NCBI RefSeq assembly: GCF_030817655.1
Contig: NZ_JAUSZM010000003.1
Location: 1,240,001 to 1,304,000, forward strand
DNA: 64,000 nucleotides
Direction: 5' to 3'
Origin: Streptomyces sp. V4I2
GTDB taxonomy: Bacteria; Actinomycetota; Actinomycetes; Streptomycetales; Streptomycetaceae
Made by a program: the position numbers and the translations under genes. Below are positions 37,036-46,064 of the stretch, in pieces (positions within the stretch are counted from its first letter, which is position 1; every line of letters starts with the position of its first letter). Below the pieces are notes generated by a model that saw nothing but the letters and a program-made list of their open reading frames with translations, had not been told where the DNA came from and ran no database searches.

Positions 37036-37376
37036 GGCGGGGCTCCTTAGGCTGCGCGCCGACGGCGCGTCACGCGGCCGCCACACCGATCATAGACATC
37101 TTCCACACGCTTCTCACCTGCATAAACACACCTTTGAGCGCCTCAAAGGCACGCCTGGGGCAGGGCGGTGCACAGGCGTGGGGGCGCATTCGCGCGAGTG
37201 CTCCGGGCGCTCTCGGCGACAGGCCGTGCGTACTGGTGCTCGACGTCGGTGGCGGGCAGACTGCCGGACGGGACGAAGGTCCGCACGGGGGCGCACACTG
37301 GATCACGACACGAGCAGGACGACGGCCCGCATGGGAGCGCGGGCCGGCACCCACACGCACAAGGGGGCGGGACGGG
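37036..37376. other. Divergent intergenic region with palindrome
   Basis: 341 bases between the PLP enzyme and the small plus-strand gene. No gene supported. The only clear structure is the CCTTTGAG-CGC-CTCAAAGG palindrome (37131-37149). Confidence 0.6.
37131..37149. promoter_or_regulatory. 19-bp perfect palindrome
   Basis: CCTTTGAG (37131-37138), spacer CGC, CTCAAAGG (37142-37149). It lies 96 bases upstream of the PLP-enzyme start. It is AT-richer than its surroundings and free of coding constraint, so a regulator-binding site is likely; the regulator is unknown. Confidence 0.5.
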
Positions 37377-37700
37377 ATGGCGGAGCCGGAGTTCACAGCC
37401 ACGGGCGTGCGGATCGGGAAGCGGCTGCGCTCGCTCACCCGGGCCGGACAGGTCCGGATCAGCGGCGGCCGGCTGGAGCTGCTCACCAGCTATGGCAGCG
37501 AGATCGACAGCGCGCCGGTACAGGCCGTACGCGCCTCCAAACCCTGGTTCGCCCCCGAGGACCGGGCACTGGCCGACCTCAACGGCAACCGCTACCTGCT
37601 GACCTTGGGCGAGCACGACCCCGCCCCGGGCGAGCCCGGCCCGCCCGCGGCACGCCGGTTCATCGAAGCCGTACGGCAGGCTGCAGGGCGTAGCGACTGA
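37377..37700 (+). CDS. Small conserved protein of unknown function
   Basis: 107 aa (MAEPEFTATGVRIGKRLRSL at the start, RISGGRLELLTSYGSEIDSA in the middle, AARRFIEAVRQAAG near the end). ATG 37377 is preceded by AAGGGGGCGGG. No known domain recognised; compact and soluble, seemingly a Streptomyces-type hypothetical. The open frame extends upstream without a ribosome site. Confidence 0.65.
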   Translation: MAEPEFTATGVRIGKRLRSLTRAGQVRISGGRLELLTSYGSEIDSAPVQAVRASKPWFAPEDRALADLNGNRYLLTLGEHDPAPGEPGPPAARRFIEAVRQAAGRSD

Positions 37701-37886
37701 AGCACCGCGAGTTGCGGGACCGCGCCCCCTGGGCCACGCTGGTCTCGCATCACTCTCGGTTTACCGGCGATAACGCTGCGAACCAGCCGCCGGCCACGAC
37801 AGCAGGCGGCCGTGTCACGCAGGCACTCTGCTGGATCGATCCGAACCCAGTGTTCTTCCGGACCTCTATGTCGGGGAGTCGCAGCC

Positions 37887-38420
37887 GTGATCAGTCACCC
37901 AAGCAGGCACTGCGCGGTAGAGCTCCAAGCCCTGCCGTCGCGGATCGGCCAGGTCCGCAGAATCGTATCGGCGCAGTTGCGCTACTGGCATCTGGATCCC
38001 CTGATAGACCGGGCCGCGCTCGGTGTGACGGAGCTGTTGACCAACGTCCACCTGCATGCCCGGCCCGACAAGACGTGCACCGTGGAGATCGAGCTGCTGC
38101 TCGACCGCCTGATGGTCTCGGTGCGCGACCACGACCCGCGTCTGCCGGTCGTGGAGGACGCCGAGGCGTTCGCGACGACCGGGCGAGGGCTCGCGATGGT
38201 CGCCGCGGTCAGCGAGAGTTGGGGTGCGCGGCCGGACGGAGAGTCCGGCAAGGTCGTGTGGTTCACGCTGCCGACGCCCTCGTCCGCGCGGCCGGCTGCC
38301 GCGCGCCCGCAGCGGCGCAAGGTGGCGGACAAGCCCGCACACCGGTTCGTGGAGGTCGCGCACACCGTCGACCTGCGCAGGCCCGAACACGCTCCCGCCC
38401 GGTCCGCCGTTGCAGGCTGA
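37887..38420 (+). CDS. ATP-binding protein, anti-sigma/RsbW-like HATPase
   Basis: 177 aa. The GHKL ATPase N-box is ALGVTELLTNVHLHA (about residues 46-60), followed by VSVRDHDPRLP and the G box TTGRGLAMVAAVSESWG. This is the single-domain histidine-kinase-like ATPase type that acts as anti-sigma factor or in Streptomyces signalling, with a basic disordered tail. GTG 37887 has GGGGAG upstream. Partner not identified; no sigma factor gene is adjacent. Confidence 0.88.
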   Translation: MISHPSRHCAVELQALPSRIGQVRRIVSAQLRYWHLDPLIDRAALGVTELLTNVHLHARPDKTCTVEIELLLDRLMVSVRDHDPRLPVVEDAEAFATTGRGLAMVAAVSESWGARPDGESGKVVWFTLPTPSSARPAAARPQRRKVADKPAHRFVEVAHTVDLRRPEHAPARSAVAG

Positions 38421-38567
38421 CCGGGCGGTGACCGGCTGGATGGGTCGTTCGCCTTCGGGGGCGCCTCAGCCGGTGTCGAGACGGCGAACGTGCTCGGCGC
38501 TTCGGGCCTCCGCGCGTTCGCCGTCTCGACACCGGCGCGCCCCCTACGGCTCTCTCCCGGCCGGAGG

Positions 38568-41129
38568 TCACTCGGTGGCGATCGCCCGCAGCACGTCCAG
38601 GCGTGCCGCGCGCCGGGCCGGGCGCAGGCCCGCGAGGGCGCCCGCCGCGAGGCCAACCAGCGCCACCACCGCGAGTTGCAGGGGCGGCATCGCGAAGGCG
38701 AAGGAGCTGTCGCTCGCCCCGTCCGAGGCCTTGACCAGCACCCAGCCGAGGAAAGCGCCGAGGGCCAGCCCGCCGACCGTGCCGAAGGCGGCGACCAGGA
38801 CCGACTCCCAGCGGACCATGGCCCGCAGCTGGGACCGGGTCTGGCCGACTGCCCGCAGCAGGCCCAGTTCGCGGGTGCGCTCGTGGATCGCCAGCGTCAG
38901 GGTGTTGGCGATGCCGAGGAGCGCGATGAGCACCGCGAGGGCGAGCAGGGCGTAGACGAGGGTGAGCATCATGTCGATGCCGCCGGCCGAGGACTGTGCG
39001 TACTCGTCCCGGGTCTGCACCTCGGGGTTGCCGTACCGCTCGGCGACCTTCTCCACCGCTGCCTTGCCGGTGTCCGTGCTCACGCCGTCCTTGAAGGAGA
39101 CGGCGACGAGCGTGTCGGTGTCCTGGGTGCGGTGCGGGGCCCAGGCGGCGCGGGTGATGACGTACTCGCCGGCGAGTTCCGACTGGCCGTAGACCGCGCG
39201 GACGGTGAAGGTCCGTGTCGTGCCGTCGGTGAAGGTGAGGCGTGTTGTGTCGCCGGTGGTGAGGCCCTGCTTGTCGGCCTCGTTCTCGGTGATGGCGATG
39301 CCGTCGGTGCCGAGGTCGCGCAGGGAGCCGTCGACCGTGCCGAGGTCGAAGGTGCGCTCCAGGGCGAGCGGGTCGGTGACGGTCAGTGCCCGTCCCTTGC
39401 CGTCGACTTCGGCGACGCCACGGCCGAGTCCGACGGCCGTGTCCACCTCGGGCAGTTCCTGGACCGCTCCGGCGAGCTGAGGGCTCAGGCCGCTGCCGCC
39501 CGCGCCGAACGACGGGGTGCTGACGGCGACGTCGCCCGCGAAGGACCGGGACACGGTCTGGTCCATGGTCGCCTTCAGCGAGGCGCCGAACACGGTGAAC
39601 AGGGAGACCACGGCCACCCCGATCATCAGGGCACTGGCGGTGGCGGCCGTCCGCCGGGGGCTGCGCAGGGCGTTGCGCCGGGCGAGGCCGCCGGTGACAC
39701 CGCGCAGCCGGTCGAGCGGGCCGCCGAGGACGCGTACGGCCGTCGTCGAGGCGACCGGGCCGAGCACCACGAAGGAGGCCAGAGCCAGGACGGCGCCGGT
39801 TCCCGCCAGCCAGAGGGACGGCGACACCAGGACACCGGTGAGGGTCACGGCGACCGCCAGGGCGGCGAGGCCCATGCCGGTGACGGCGCGGACGCGGGAG
39901 GCGCCGGTGGTGTCGAGGGCCGTCTCGCGCAGGGCGGCCAGGGGTGCGGTGCGGCCGGCGCGTACGGCGGGCAGCAGCGCGGAGCCCAGGCAGACCACGA
40001 TGCCGACCGCGAGCGGCAGGGCCATCGACACGCCGCTGATCACCAAGTCGCCCTCGGGGAACGGGAATCCGATCGCCGGGAACAGGGCCTGCAGTCCGGC
40101 GGCGACACCGATGCCGCCCGCCAGGCCCGCCGCCGACGCGAACACGGCCACGACACTCGCCTCGACCAGGGTCGCCGCGGTGACCTGTCGGCGTGAGGCG
40201 CCCAGGGCGCGCAACAGGGCGTTCTCGCCGGCGCGTTGGGCGACGACGATGGCGAAGGTGTTGTGGATGGAGAAGGTCGCGACCAGCAGGGCGACGCCGG
40301 AGAACACGAGGAGGAAGGTAGTGAAGAGGGTCAGGAACTGGCTGGAGATCATGTCGGTGTTCTCCTCGGCCGACTCCTGGCCGGTGATGGCCTCGACTCC
40401 CTCGGGCAGGACGGGAGTCAGCCGGTCGACGAGCTCCTGCTGGCTCACCCCGGGTCCGGCCCGCACCTGGATGCTCGCCGCCTCGCCCGGCCGGGCCGTG
40501 AGGTACTTCTCGGCGTCGGCCCGGGTCATGCCGGTGAAGGTCACCTGGGCCATGCCGTCCTCGCCGCCGAAGGTCGCGAGGCCGACGATCGTCACCTTGA
40601 CGGGGTCGGGGGTGCGCAGGGTGGTCGTGTCGCCGATCCTCAGGTCGCCCTTCTCGGCGGTGCCGCGGTTGACGACGACCTCGCCGGACCGCTCCGGGGC
40701 GCGGCCCTCGGCGAGTCGGTAGGAGTTGAGCTTCTCGTCGGCGATCCAGTTGCCGGCGAGGGTGGGCGGGCCCTGGCCGCCGATGGGCTTGCCGTTCGCG
40801 CCCACTAGCTGGCCGGCGCCCTGGATGTTCGGGGCGGCGGCCGCGACGCCCGGGACCTGCTCGACCGCGTTCACCAGGTCCGTGGCGACCGGTTGCCGCA
40901 CTCCCTCGCTCTCCCCCGGCGTGGTGATGGCGTCGGCGCTGCGCACGACGGCGTCGGTGCCGCTGGTCGCGTTGCCGAACATGGTGTCGAAGCCGGCGCG
41001 CAGCGTGTCGCCCATGACGAGGGTCCCGGCGAGGAAGGCCACGCCGAGGAACACCGCGAGGAACGTTCCCGCGAAGCGCCGCTTGTGGGCGCGCAGGGAG
41101 GACACGCTCAGACGTACGGAGGCGTTCAT
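38568..41129 (-). CDS. ABC transporter permease, FtsX/MacB type
   Basis: 853 aa. N-terminal helix (MNASVRLSVSSLRAHKRRFA, LAVFLGVAFLAGTLV), a large extracytoplasmic MacB-like domain, two FtsX-type membrane domains (about residues 255-480 and 710-850, for example MLTLVYALLALAVLIALLG), and a second extracytoplasmic domain between them. Such duplicated FtsX permeases pair with LolD/MacB ATPases for lipoprotein or drug export or stress signalling. The ATG at 41129 overlaps the ATPase stop (ATGA). A much longer open frame reading on upstream is spurious. Confidence 0.92.
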   Translation of the reverse strand: MNASVRLSVSSLRAHKRRFAGTFLAVFLGVAFLAGTLVMGDTLRAGFDTMFGNATSGTDAVVRSADAITTPGESEGVRQPVATDLVNAVEQVPGVAAAAPNIQGAGQLVGANGKPIGGQGPPTLAGNWIADEKLNSYRLAEGRAPERSGEVVVNRGTAEKGDLRIGDTTTLRTPDPVKVTIVGLATFGGEDGMAQVTFTGMTRADAEKYLTARPGEAASIQVRAGPGVSQQELVDRLTPVLPEGVEAITGQESAEENTDMISSQFLTLFTTFLLVFSGVALLVATFSIHNTFAIVVAQRAGENALLRALGASRRQVTAATLVEASVVAVFASAAGLAGGIGVAAGLQALFPAIGFPFPEGDLVISGVSMALPLAVGIVVCLGSALLPAVRAGRTAPLAALRETALDTTGASRVRAVTGMGLAALAVAVTLTGVLVSPSLWLAGTGAVLALASFVVLGPVASTTAVRVLGGPLDRLRGVTGGLARRNALRSPRRTAATASALMIGVAVVSLFTVFGASLKATMDQTVSRSFAGDVAVSTPSFGAGGSGLSPQLAGAVQELPEVDTAVGLGRGVAEVDGKGRALTVTDPLALERTFDLGTVDGSLRDLGTDGIAITENEADKQGLTTGDTTRLTFTDGTTRTFTVRAVYGQSELAGEYVITRAAWAPHRTQDTDTLVAVSFKDGVSTDTGKAAVEKVAERYGNPEVQTRDEYAQSSAGGIDMMLTLVYALLALAVLIALLGIANTLTLAIHERTRELGLLRAVGQTRSQLRAMVRWESVLVAAFGTVGGLALGAFLGWVLVKASDGASDSSFAFAMPPLQLAVVALVGLAAGALAGLRPARRAARLDVLRAIATE

Positions 41130-41884
41130 GAGGGCACCTCGAGGGCTTTCATCCGGTCCAGGACCTTGTCGGCGGTCGGCGATTCCATCCGGTCGACCAG
41201 GCGTCCGTCCGCGAGGAAGACGACCTCGTCGGCGTGGGCGGCGGCCACCGGGTCGTGGGTGACCATGACGACCGTGCGGGCCGTCCGGCGCACGGCGCGG
41301 CCGAGCAGCCCCAGGACCTCCCCGCCGGAGCGGGAGTCGAGGTTGCCGGTCGGCTCGTCGGCGAAGACGACGTCCGGCCGGCCGGCGAAGGCCCGCGCCA
41401 CGGCGACGCGTTGCTGCTGGCCGCCGGACAGCTCGGAGGGCCGGTGATGGAGGCGGTCGCGCAGGCCGACGACGTCGATCAGCGAGTCGATCCACTCCTG
41501 GTCGCCCTTGGTGCCCGCGAGGTCGAGCGGCAGCCTGATGTTCTCCGCGACGGTCAGCGTCGGCACCAGGTTGAAGGCCTGGAACACGAAGCCCACACGG
41601 TCGCGGCGCAGAAGGGTGAGGCGGCGGTCGTCGAGCGAGCCCAGTTCGGTGTCGCCGATGTGGGCGGCGCCCGAGGTGAGGGTGTCGAGGCCGGCCGCGC
41701 AGTGCATCAGGGTGGACTTGCCGGAGCCCGAGGGCCCCATGATCGCGGTGAAGCGGCCGACCGGGAAGTCGACGCTCACCCCGTCCAGGGCCCTCACGGC
41801 GGTGTCGCCGCTGCCGTACACCTTCACGGCGTCGACGACCCGGGCGGCCGGCAGTGTGCCGGTGGCGGTGGTCGTGGTGGTCAT
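41126..41884 (-). CDS. ABC transporter ATP-binding protein, LolD/MacB type
   Basis: 252 aa. Walker A GPSGSGKST, Q-loop FVFQAFNLVPTL, signature LSGGQQQR, Walker B VVFADEPTGNLDS, and switch VMVTHD are all intact. The GNLDS sequence and overall length are typical of ATPases partnering FtsX-type permeases. ATG 41884 overlaps the stop of the SHOCT gene (ATGA) and its own stop overlaps the permease start, so three genes are translationally linked. Confidence 0.95.
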   Translation of the reverse strand: MTTTTTATGTLPAARVVDAVKVYGSGDTAVRALDGVSVDFPVGRFTAIMGPSGSGKSTLMHCAAGLDTLTSGAAHIGDTELGSLDDRRLTLLRRDRVGFVFQAFNLVPTLTVAENIRLPLDLAGTKGDQEWIDSLIDVVGLRDRLHHRPSELSGGQQQRVAVARAFAGRPDVVFADEPTGNLDSRSGGEVLGLLGRAVRRTARTVVMVTHDPVAAAHADEVVFLADGRLVDRMESPTADKVLDRMKALEVPS

Positions 41885-42183
41885 GCCGCACCGCCCTTGC
41901 CGGTACGGCCGAACTGCTCGTCCAGGACGGACAGCCGGCGCCAGTACTCGTCCTCGTCGATCTCGCCGGAGGCGAAGCGGTGGCCGAGCACCGTGATGGG
42001 CGAGTTGTCGTCGACGGTCGAGGTGTCCTTGACGGTCGGGCGCCGCCAGGGCCCGCCGCGTCCGCGCCACACGGTGCGGCGCAGCAGGGTGATGCCGCCG
42101 ACCACGACGGCCGCCCAGATGAGGGGGAAGAGCAGGATCCAGGGGCCGGGGCCGCCGTCGCCGAAGTGCGCCAGGGTCTGCAT
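41881..42183 (-). CDS. SHOCT-domain small membrane protein
   Basis: 100 aa. One membrane helix (WILLFPLIWAAVVVGGITLL, about residues 14-34) and a C-terminal SHOCT motif (LGHRFASGEIDEDEYWRRLS). First gene of the operon with the ATPase and permease. ATG 42183 has GAGGAG nine bases upstream. SHOCT helices often assist oligomerisation. Confidence 0.85.
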   Translation of the reverse strand: MQTLAHFGDGGPGPWILLFPLIWAAVVVGGITLLRRTVWRGRGGPWRRPTVKDTSTVDDNSPITVLGHRFASGEIDEDEYWRRLSVLDEQFGRTGKGGAA

Positions 42184-42330
42184 GTCGATTCATCTCCTCG
42201 GTGGGATTTCCGTGATGCCTCGACAGTGGCTCCGGGGAGGGGTCCGGGTCGTCGTACGGCCAGCGGTAATGCGTCTACCTCGCGGGGAGTACACGGGTGC
42301 GCCGACGCTGCTCCCCAGGAGCTCGACTTC

Positions 42331-42350
42331 TGTAACTACTAGTATGTACA
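42331..42350. promoter_or_regulatory. 20-bp TetR-type operator
   Basis: A dyad with TGTA...TACA ends and a perfect central TACTAGTA; 16 of 20 positions are symmetric. It ends eight bases before the TetR start at 42359, consistent with autorepression and perhaps control of the divergent ABC operon. Confidence 0.65.
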
Positions 42351-42358
42351 GTGCCGGT

Positions 42359-42925
42359 ATGAGCACCTCGGAGCGACTGATCGACGCGACCCGTGAGCTG
42401 CTGTGGGAGCGCGGCTATGTGGGCACCAGCCCCAAGGCCATCCTGGAGCGCGCGGATGCCGGGCAGGGCAGCATGTACCACCACTTCAAGGGGAAGCCGG
42501 ACCTCGCCCTGGCCGCGATCCGGCGGACGGCCGAGGAGTTGCTGGCTACCGCCGAGGGAGTACTCGACGGTCCCGGGACGCCGTACGAGCGGATCGAGGC
42601 GTATCTGCGGCGCGAGCGCGACGTGCTGCGCGGCTGCCCGGTCGGGCGGCTGACGATGGACCCGGACATCATCGCCAGCGACGAACTGCGCGCACCGGTC
42701 GACGAGACGCTCGACCGGATCCGTGAGCGGATCGCCGCAATCGTCGAAGAGGGCAAGGAACAGGGCCAGTTCGCGCCGTCGCTGGACGGCGAGGAGATCG
42801 CGGCGGCCGTCCTCGCGACCGTGCAGGGCGGCTATGTCCTGGCCCGCGCCTCCGGTTCGCCCGGCGCGTTCGACGCGGGCGTCCGTGGCTTGTTGTCGCT
42901 GCTCGCGCCCGCCCGGCAGGCTTGA
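42359..42925 (+). CDS. TetR-family transcriptional regulator
   Basis: 188 aa. N-terminal helix-turn-helix (RLIDATRELLWERGYVGTSP, KAILERADAGQGSMYHHFKG) and a C-terminal ligand domain. ATG 42359 follows the operator directly; GTG 42351 is less likely. It begins an operon with the DUF4865-like and phosphotriesterase-like genes and divergent from the SHOCT-ABC operon, and may regulate both. Confidence 0.93.
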   Translation: MSTSERLIDATRELLWERGYVGTSPKAILERADAGQGSMYHHFKGKPDLALAAIRRTAEELLATAEGVLDGPGTPYERIEAYLRRERDVLRGCPVGRLTMDPDIIASDELRAPVDETLDRIRERIAAIVEEGKEQGQFAPSLDGEEIAAAVLATVQGGYVLARASGSPGAFDAGVRGLLSLLAPARQA

Positions 42926-42935
42926 GGAGGCACCG

Positions 42936-43520
42936 ATGCACGCCATGCAGTACGAACTCACGCTGCCCGCCGACTACGACATGGACATCATCCGCGACCG
43001 GGTCGCCCGCAAGGGGCATCTGCTCGACGACTGGGACGGCCTCGGCCTCAAGGCGTATCTGATGCGCGAGCGGGGCATCGACGGGTCACCGGTCAACCAG
43101 TACGCGCCGTTCTACCTGTGGGACACCCTGGAGGGCATGAACACGTTCCTCTGGGGCGGCGCCTTCCAGGGGATCGCCGACGACTTCGGGCGGCCCTCGG
43201 TCCGGCAGTGGGCGGGGCTGGCGTACGAGGAGGGCGGCGCGGTCGGTCACCCCGCGCGGGTGGCGGTGCGGCGGCGACAACGGGTGCCGGACGGGCCGCG
43301 GTTGGGGGAGGTCATGGAGGACGCGGTACGGGAGGCGGAGCGGCTCGCGGCGCGGGACGGCGCGGTGCTTGTGGCGGCCGCCGTGGACACGAGCCGCTGG
43401 GAGCTGGTCCACTTCTCGCTCTGGGGGCACGAGGCGCCGAAGGCCGAGGGCGACGTGTTCCAGGTGCTGCACCTGTCGTCGCCGGGGCGGGACCGGCTGC
43501 CGCGGGGGCGGCGATGGTGA
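42936..43520 (+). CDS. DUF4865-like protein
   Basis: 194 aa. Starts MHAMQYELTLPADYDMDIIR and contains LLDDWDGLGLKAYLMRERGI and YAPFYLWDTLEGMNTFLWGG, which I recognise from DUF4865 proteins, cytosolic and often beside TetR genes in actinomycetes. ATG 42936 has GAGGAG seven bases upstream. A dimeric alpha-beta-barrel-like fold is possible (inference). Function unknown. Confidence 0.8.
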   Translation: MHAMQYELTLPADYDMDIIRDRVARKGHLLDDWDGLGLKAYLMRERGIDGSPVNQYAPFYLWDTLEGMNTFLWGGAFQGIADDFGRPSVRQWAGLAYEEGGAVGHPARVAVRRRQRVPDGPRLGEVMEDAVREAERLAARDGAVLVAAAVDTSRWELVHFSLWGHEAPKAEGDVFQVLHLSSPGRDRLPRGRRW

Positions 43521-44425
43521 GCGCGGTGCGTACGGTGCTCGGGGACGTACACCCCGCCGCCCTGGGCGTCTGCGACGCGCACGACCATCTGTTCTTCCGC
43601 AGTCCCCGGCTGCCGGGGCAGGAGCTCCAGCACGTGTCCGCCACCCGCGCGGAGTTGGCGGCGTTCCTCGCGCAGGGCGGCGGCAGCGTGGTGCAGTGGA
43701 CGCCGTACGGGCTGGGGCGGCGGGCCGCCGATCTGCCGCCGCTGTCCCGGGAGACGGGAGTGCTCGTCGTGGCCGCGACCGGGCTGCACCAGGCCGTCCA
43801 CTACGACGACGAGACGCTCGGCCGGTTACGCGGCCGGCTCGCCGAGGTCTTCGTCGCCGAACTGACCGAGGGCATCGGCACATCGGGCGTACGCGCGGGG
43901 CTGATCAAGGTGGCGGGTGGTTTCCACGGCCTCGACGGGCACGCCCGCTGGACGATGAGAGCGGCGGCCGAGGCCCACCATGCGACGGGAGCGCCCATCG
44001 CCGTCCATCTTGAGCTCGGCACCGGCTCCCTCAACGTACTGGACCTGCTGTGCGGCGAGTTGGAGGTGCCGCCGCACCGGGTGATCCTGGGGCACCTCAA
44101 CCGCTCCCCCGACGGCGCGGTGCACCTCCAGGCCGCGGAGGCGGGGTGCTATCTCGCCTTCGACGGGCCCTCTCGCGCCCACCACGCCACGGACTGGCGG
44201 ATGCCCGGCGCCGTCCGGGCGCTCGCCGACGCCGGGCACGGCGACCGGCTGCTGCTCGGCGGCGACACCACGACCGCCGAGGCGCGCTCGGTCGACGGCG
44301 GCCCGGGGATGCCGTATCTGCTGCGGCGGGTGCGGCCTCGGCTCGAAGCCGAGCTGGGCGGGGAGGTGGTGGAGCGGATCCTCGTACAGAACCCGAGCCG
44401 GGCCTTCGCGGTGGAGTGGCGCTGA
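43514..44425 (+). CDS. Phosphotriesterase-family amidohydrolase
   Basis: 303 aa. Metal-binding motif DAHDHLFF (residues 21-28), the bridging-lysine region RAGLIKVAGGFHG (about 127), His in PIAVHLELGTGS and VILGHLNRSPDG, and Asp in LLLGGDTTTAEA are in the order expected for the phosphotriesterase/PHP-lactonase amidohydrolases. The usual D-x-H-x-H is conserved as HDH here. It overlaps the preceding gene by seven bases (ATGGTGA). Probably a lactonase or ester hydrolase, substrate unknown. Confidence 0.88.
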   Translation: MVSAVRTVLGDVHPAALGVCDAHDHLFFRSPRLPGQELQHVSATRAELAAFLAQGGGSVVQWTPYGLGRRAADLPPLSRETGVLVVAATGLHQAVHYDDETLGRLRGRLAEVFVAELTEGIGTSGVRAGLIKVAGGFHGLDGHARWTMRAAAEAHHATGAPIAVHLELGTGSLNVLDLLCGELEVPPHRVILGHLNRSPDGAVHLQAAEAGCYLAFDGPSRAHHATDWRMPGAVRALADAGHGDRLLLGGDTTTAEARSVDGGPGMPYLLRRVRPRLEAELGGEVVERILVQNPSRAFAVEWR

Positions 44426-44505
44426 CCTGGCGCCCGGGCCCGGAGGCGACAAGGAAGGCGACGACATGGCACTGGGCGTACCACCGCCTTCACCCCGCGC
44501 GGCCT

Positions 44506-45975
44506 CTAGGCCACCGCGATGTCCACCGACGGCCGGAGCTTCGCCGCAGCCGCCAGGGCCTCGTGGACGGGGTGAGTGTCGAAGGCCGCCACCAGGGACG
44601 CGTCTGCCGGGCCCTCGGCCGCGGGGTAGGCGATCTGCTCGTACGCGGCCTGGAAGCGCGGGCCCCAGCGACGGGCGCCGAGGCGGGCGGTGCGGGAGCA
44701 GTTGTCGACCATGTGGGCCACGTCCCGGGCGTGCATGTAGGGCAGCAGCGAGTCGACGGCCTCGATGACGGACTCGTTGACGATCTCCGACCACGGGTGC
44801 CCGCGCTCGGCGAACTCGTCGACCTGGGCCAGCATGGTGGCGACGAAGACCCCGGCGGTGAACGGGTCGACCGGCAGCTCGCGTCCGGCGCGCCGGGCCC
44901 GCACCCGGTCGCCGGCCGACCACATCGGCGAGCCGCCGATCTCGGTCATCGGGCGGGCCCCGAGCCGCCGTTCGGCCAGGATGACGCTGCGCAGCTCGGT
45001 CCCGTCGGCGACCTCGTCGTAGATCTCGGCGACGATCTCGCGGGCGGGTGCGTACGTCGCCGTGTACGCGCGGTCGAACACGTCCCGGCCGGCCGCGTCG
45101 AGGCTCTCGCGCACCGCGCGCAGTCCGGCGCGCGAGATGGTGCGGGCGATCGGTCCGGTGACGTTCTCGCAGGACCTCTCGTACGCGGTCACCTCGTCGT
45201 CTCCGGCCAGGCGGTGGCGGCCGTACAGGCTCTCCACGATGCCGTGGACGGCGCCGAGCAGGATGGCCCGCTCCCCCACGATGTCGGAGAGGTACTCGCT
45301 GTCGAGCGTGGTGCGGAAGGTGTACGGCGAGCCCAGCGCCACCGACCAGCCGAGCGCGAGGTCGACGGCCCGGCCGTCGGGGTCGGCGTGCACGGCGAAA
45401 CTGCTGTTGATCCCGGCGCCGTTGACCTCGGCGCCCTGCTGGTACAGGCGGCGCACGGAGTCGCCCATGCCCTTGGGACAGACGGCGATCACCGGATGTC
45501 CGGGCGGGAAGTCACCGCCGGTCTCCCGCAGATGGCCGAGCAGGAATCCGTGCGAGAGACCGATCGCGGCGCCCGGTTCGAGGACCGCGAAGACCTCCTC
45601 GTGGTGCGCGGCGAGGGCGGCGTCCGCGATCAGCAGGATCACCAGGTCGCTGTCGGCGGCGACGGCGAGCCAGTCGCCGAGCGTGCCGTCCTCCTCCGTG
45701 AAGCCGTGGGCACGGGCGTCGGCGGCCGAGCGGGAGCCGGGGCGAAGGCCCACGGTCACCCGGATGTCCGTGCCGGCGAGGGAGTCGCGCAGGTTGCGCG
45801 CCTGGGCGCGGCCCTGCGGGCCCCAGCCGAGGACGCCGATGCGGCGGACGCCTTCGAAGGCCTGCGGCAGGAGGGAAAACAGGTGTCGGCCGCCGCGCAG
45901 GGTCGTCTCGGTGCCGCCGGGCACGTCCATCGTTTCGAGGGCGAAGACACGGGAGGTGTACGTGGTCGAGGTCAT
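44506..45975 (-). CDS. ilvC: Plant-type class II ketol-acid reductoisomerase
   Basis: 489 aa, against about 330-340 for the class I KARI normal in actinomycetes. Converts acetolactate to dihydroxyisovalerate using NADPH in branched-chain amino acid synthesis. The sequence is collinear with mature plant KARI from memory: RGGRHLFSLLPQAFEGV, LGWGPQGRAQARNLRDSLAG, GAGINSSFAVHADPDGRAVD, LALGWSVALGSPYTF, NESVIEAVDSLLPYMHAR, VDNCSRTARLGARRW and the end LRPSVDIAVA. ATG 45975 used. Divergent from an IlvY-like regulator with a dyad between them. Probably a horizontally acquired second KARI. Confidence 0.9.
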   Translation of the reverse strand: MTSTTYTSRVFALETMDVPGGTETTLRGGRHLFSLLPQAFEGVRRIGVLGWGPQGRAQARNLRDSLAGTDIRVTVGLRPGSRSAADARAHGFTEEDGTLGDWLAVAADSDLVILLIADAALAAHHEEVFAVLEPGAAIGLSHGFLLGHLRETGGDFPPGHPVIAVCPKGMGDSVRRLYQQGAEVNGAGINSSFAVHADPDGRAVDLALGWSVALGSPYTFRTTLDSEYLSDIVGERAILLGAVHGIVESLYGRHRLAGDDEVTAYERSCENVTGPIARTISRAGLRAVRESLDAAGRDVFDRAYTATYAPAREIVAEIYDEVADGTELRSVILAERRLGARPMTEIGGSPMWSAGDRVRARRAGRELPVDPFTAGVFVATMLAQVDEFAERGHPWSEIVNESVIEAVDSLLPYMHARDVAHMVDNCSRTARLGARRWGPRFQAAYEQIAYPAAEGPADASLVAAFDTHPVHEALAAAAKLRPSVDIAVA

Positions 45976-46001
45976 GGTCGAGTTGTAGGCTCCGCCCGAG
46001 T

Positions 46002-46038
46002 GTTGCGGCAAGCGCAACCTTTGCAGCGCGGTGTTGCG
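46002..46038. promoter_or_regulatory. IlvY-like operator in the ilvC/regulator gap
   Basis: GTTGCG (46002-46007) and CGCAAC (46013-46018) form a perfect 6-bp inverted repeat with a five-base spacer, and GTTGCG recurs at 46033-46038, giving a second pair of arms with 46013-46018. LysR proteins bind such tandem dyads; E. coli IlvY binds between ilvY and ilvC too. Confidence 0.6.
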
Positions 46039-46064
46039 TGAAGTGAAAGGGCGAGGTCAGGACA

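Noticed and set aside
38568..41891. A single 1107-aa ABC permease fused to an upstream extension
   Set aside because: The upstream part reads the ATPase gene in the wrong frame. The permease starts at ATG 41129 overlapping the ATPase stop.
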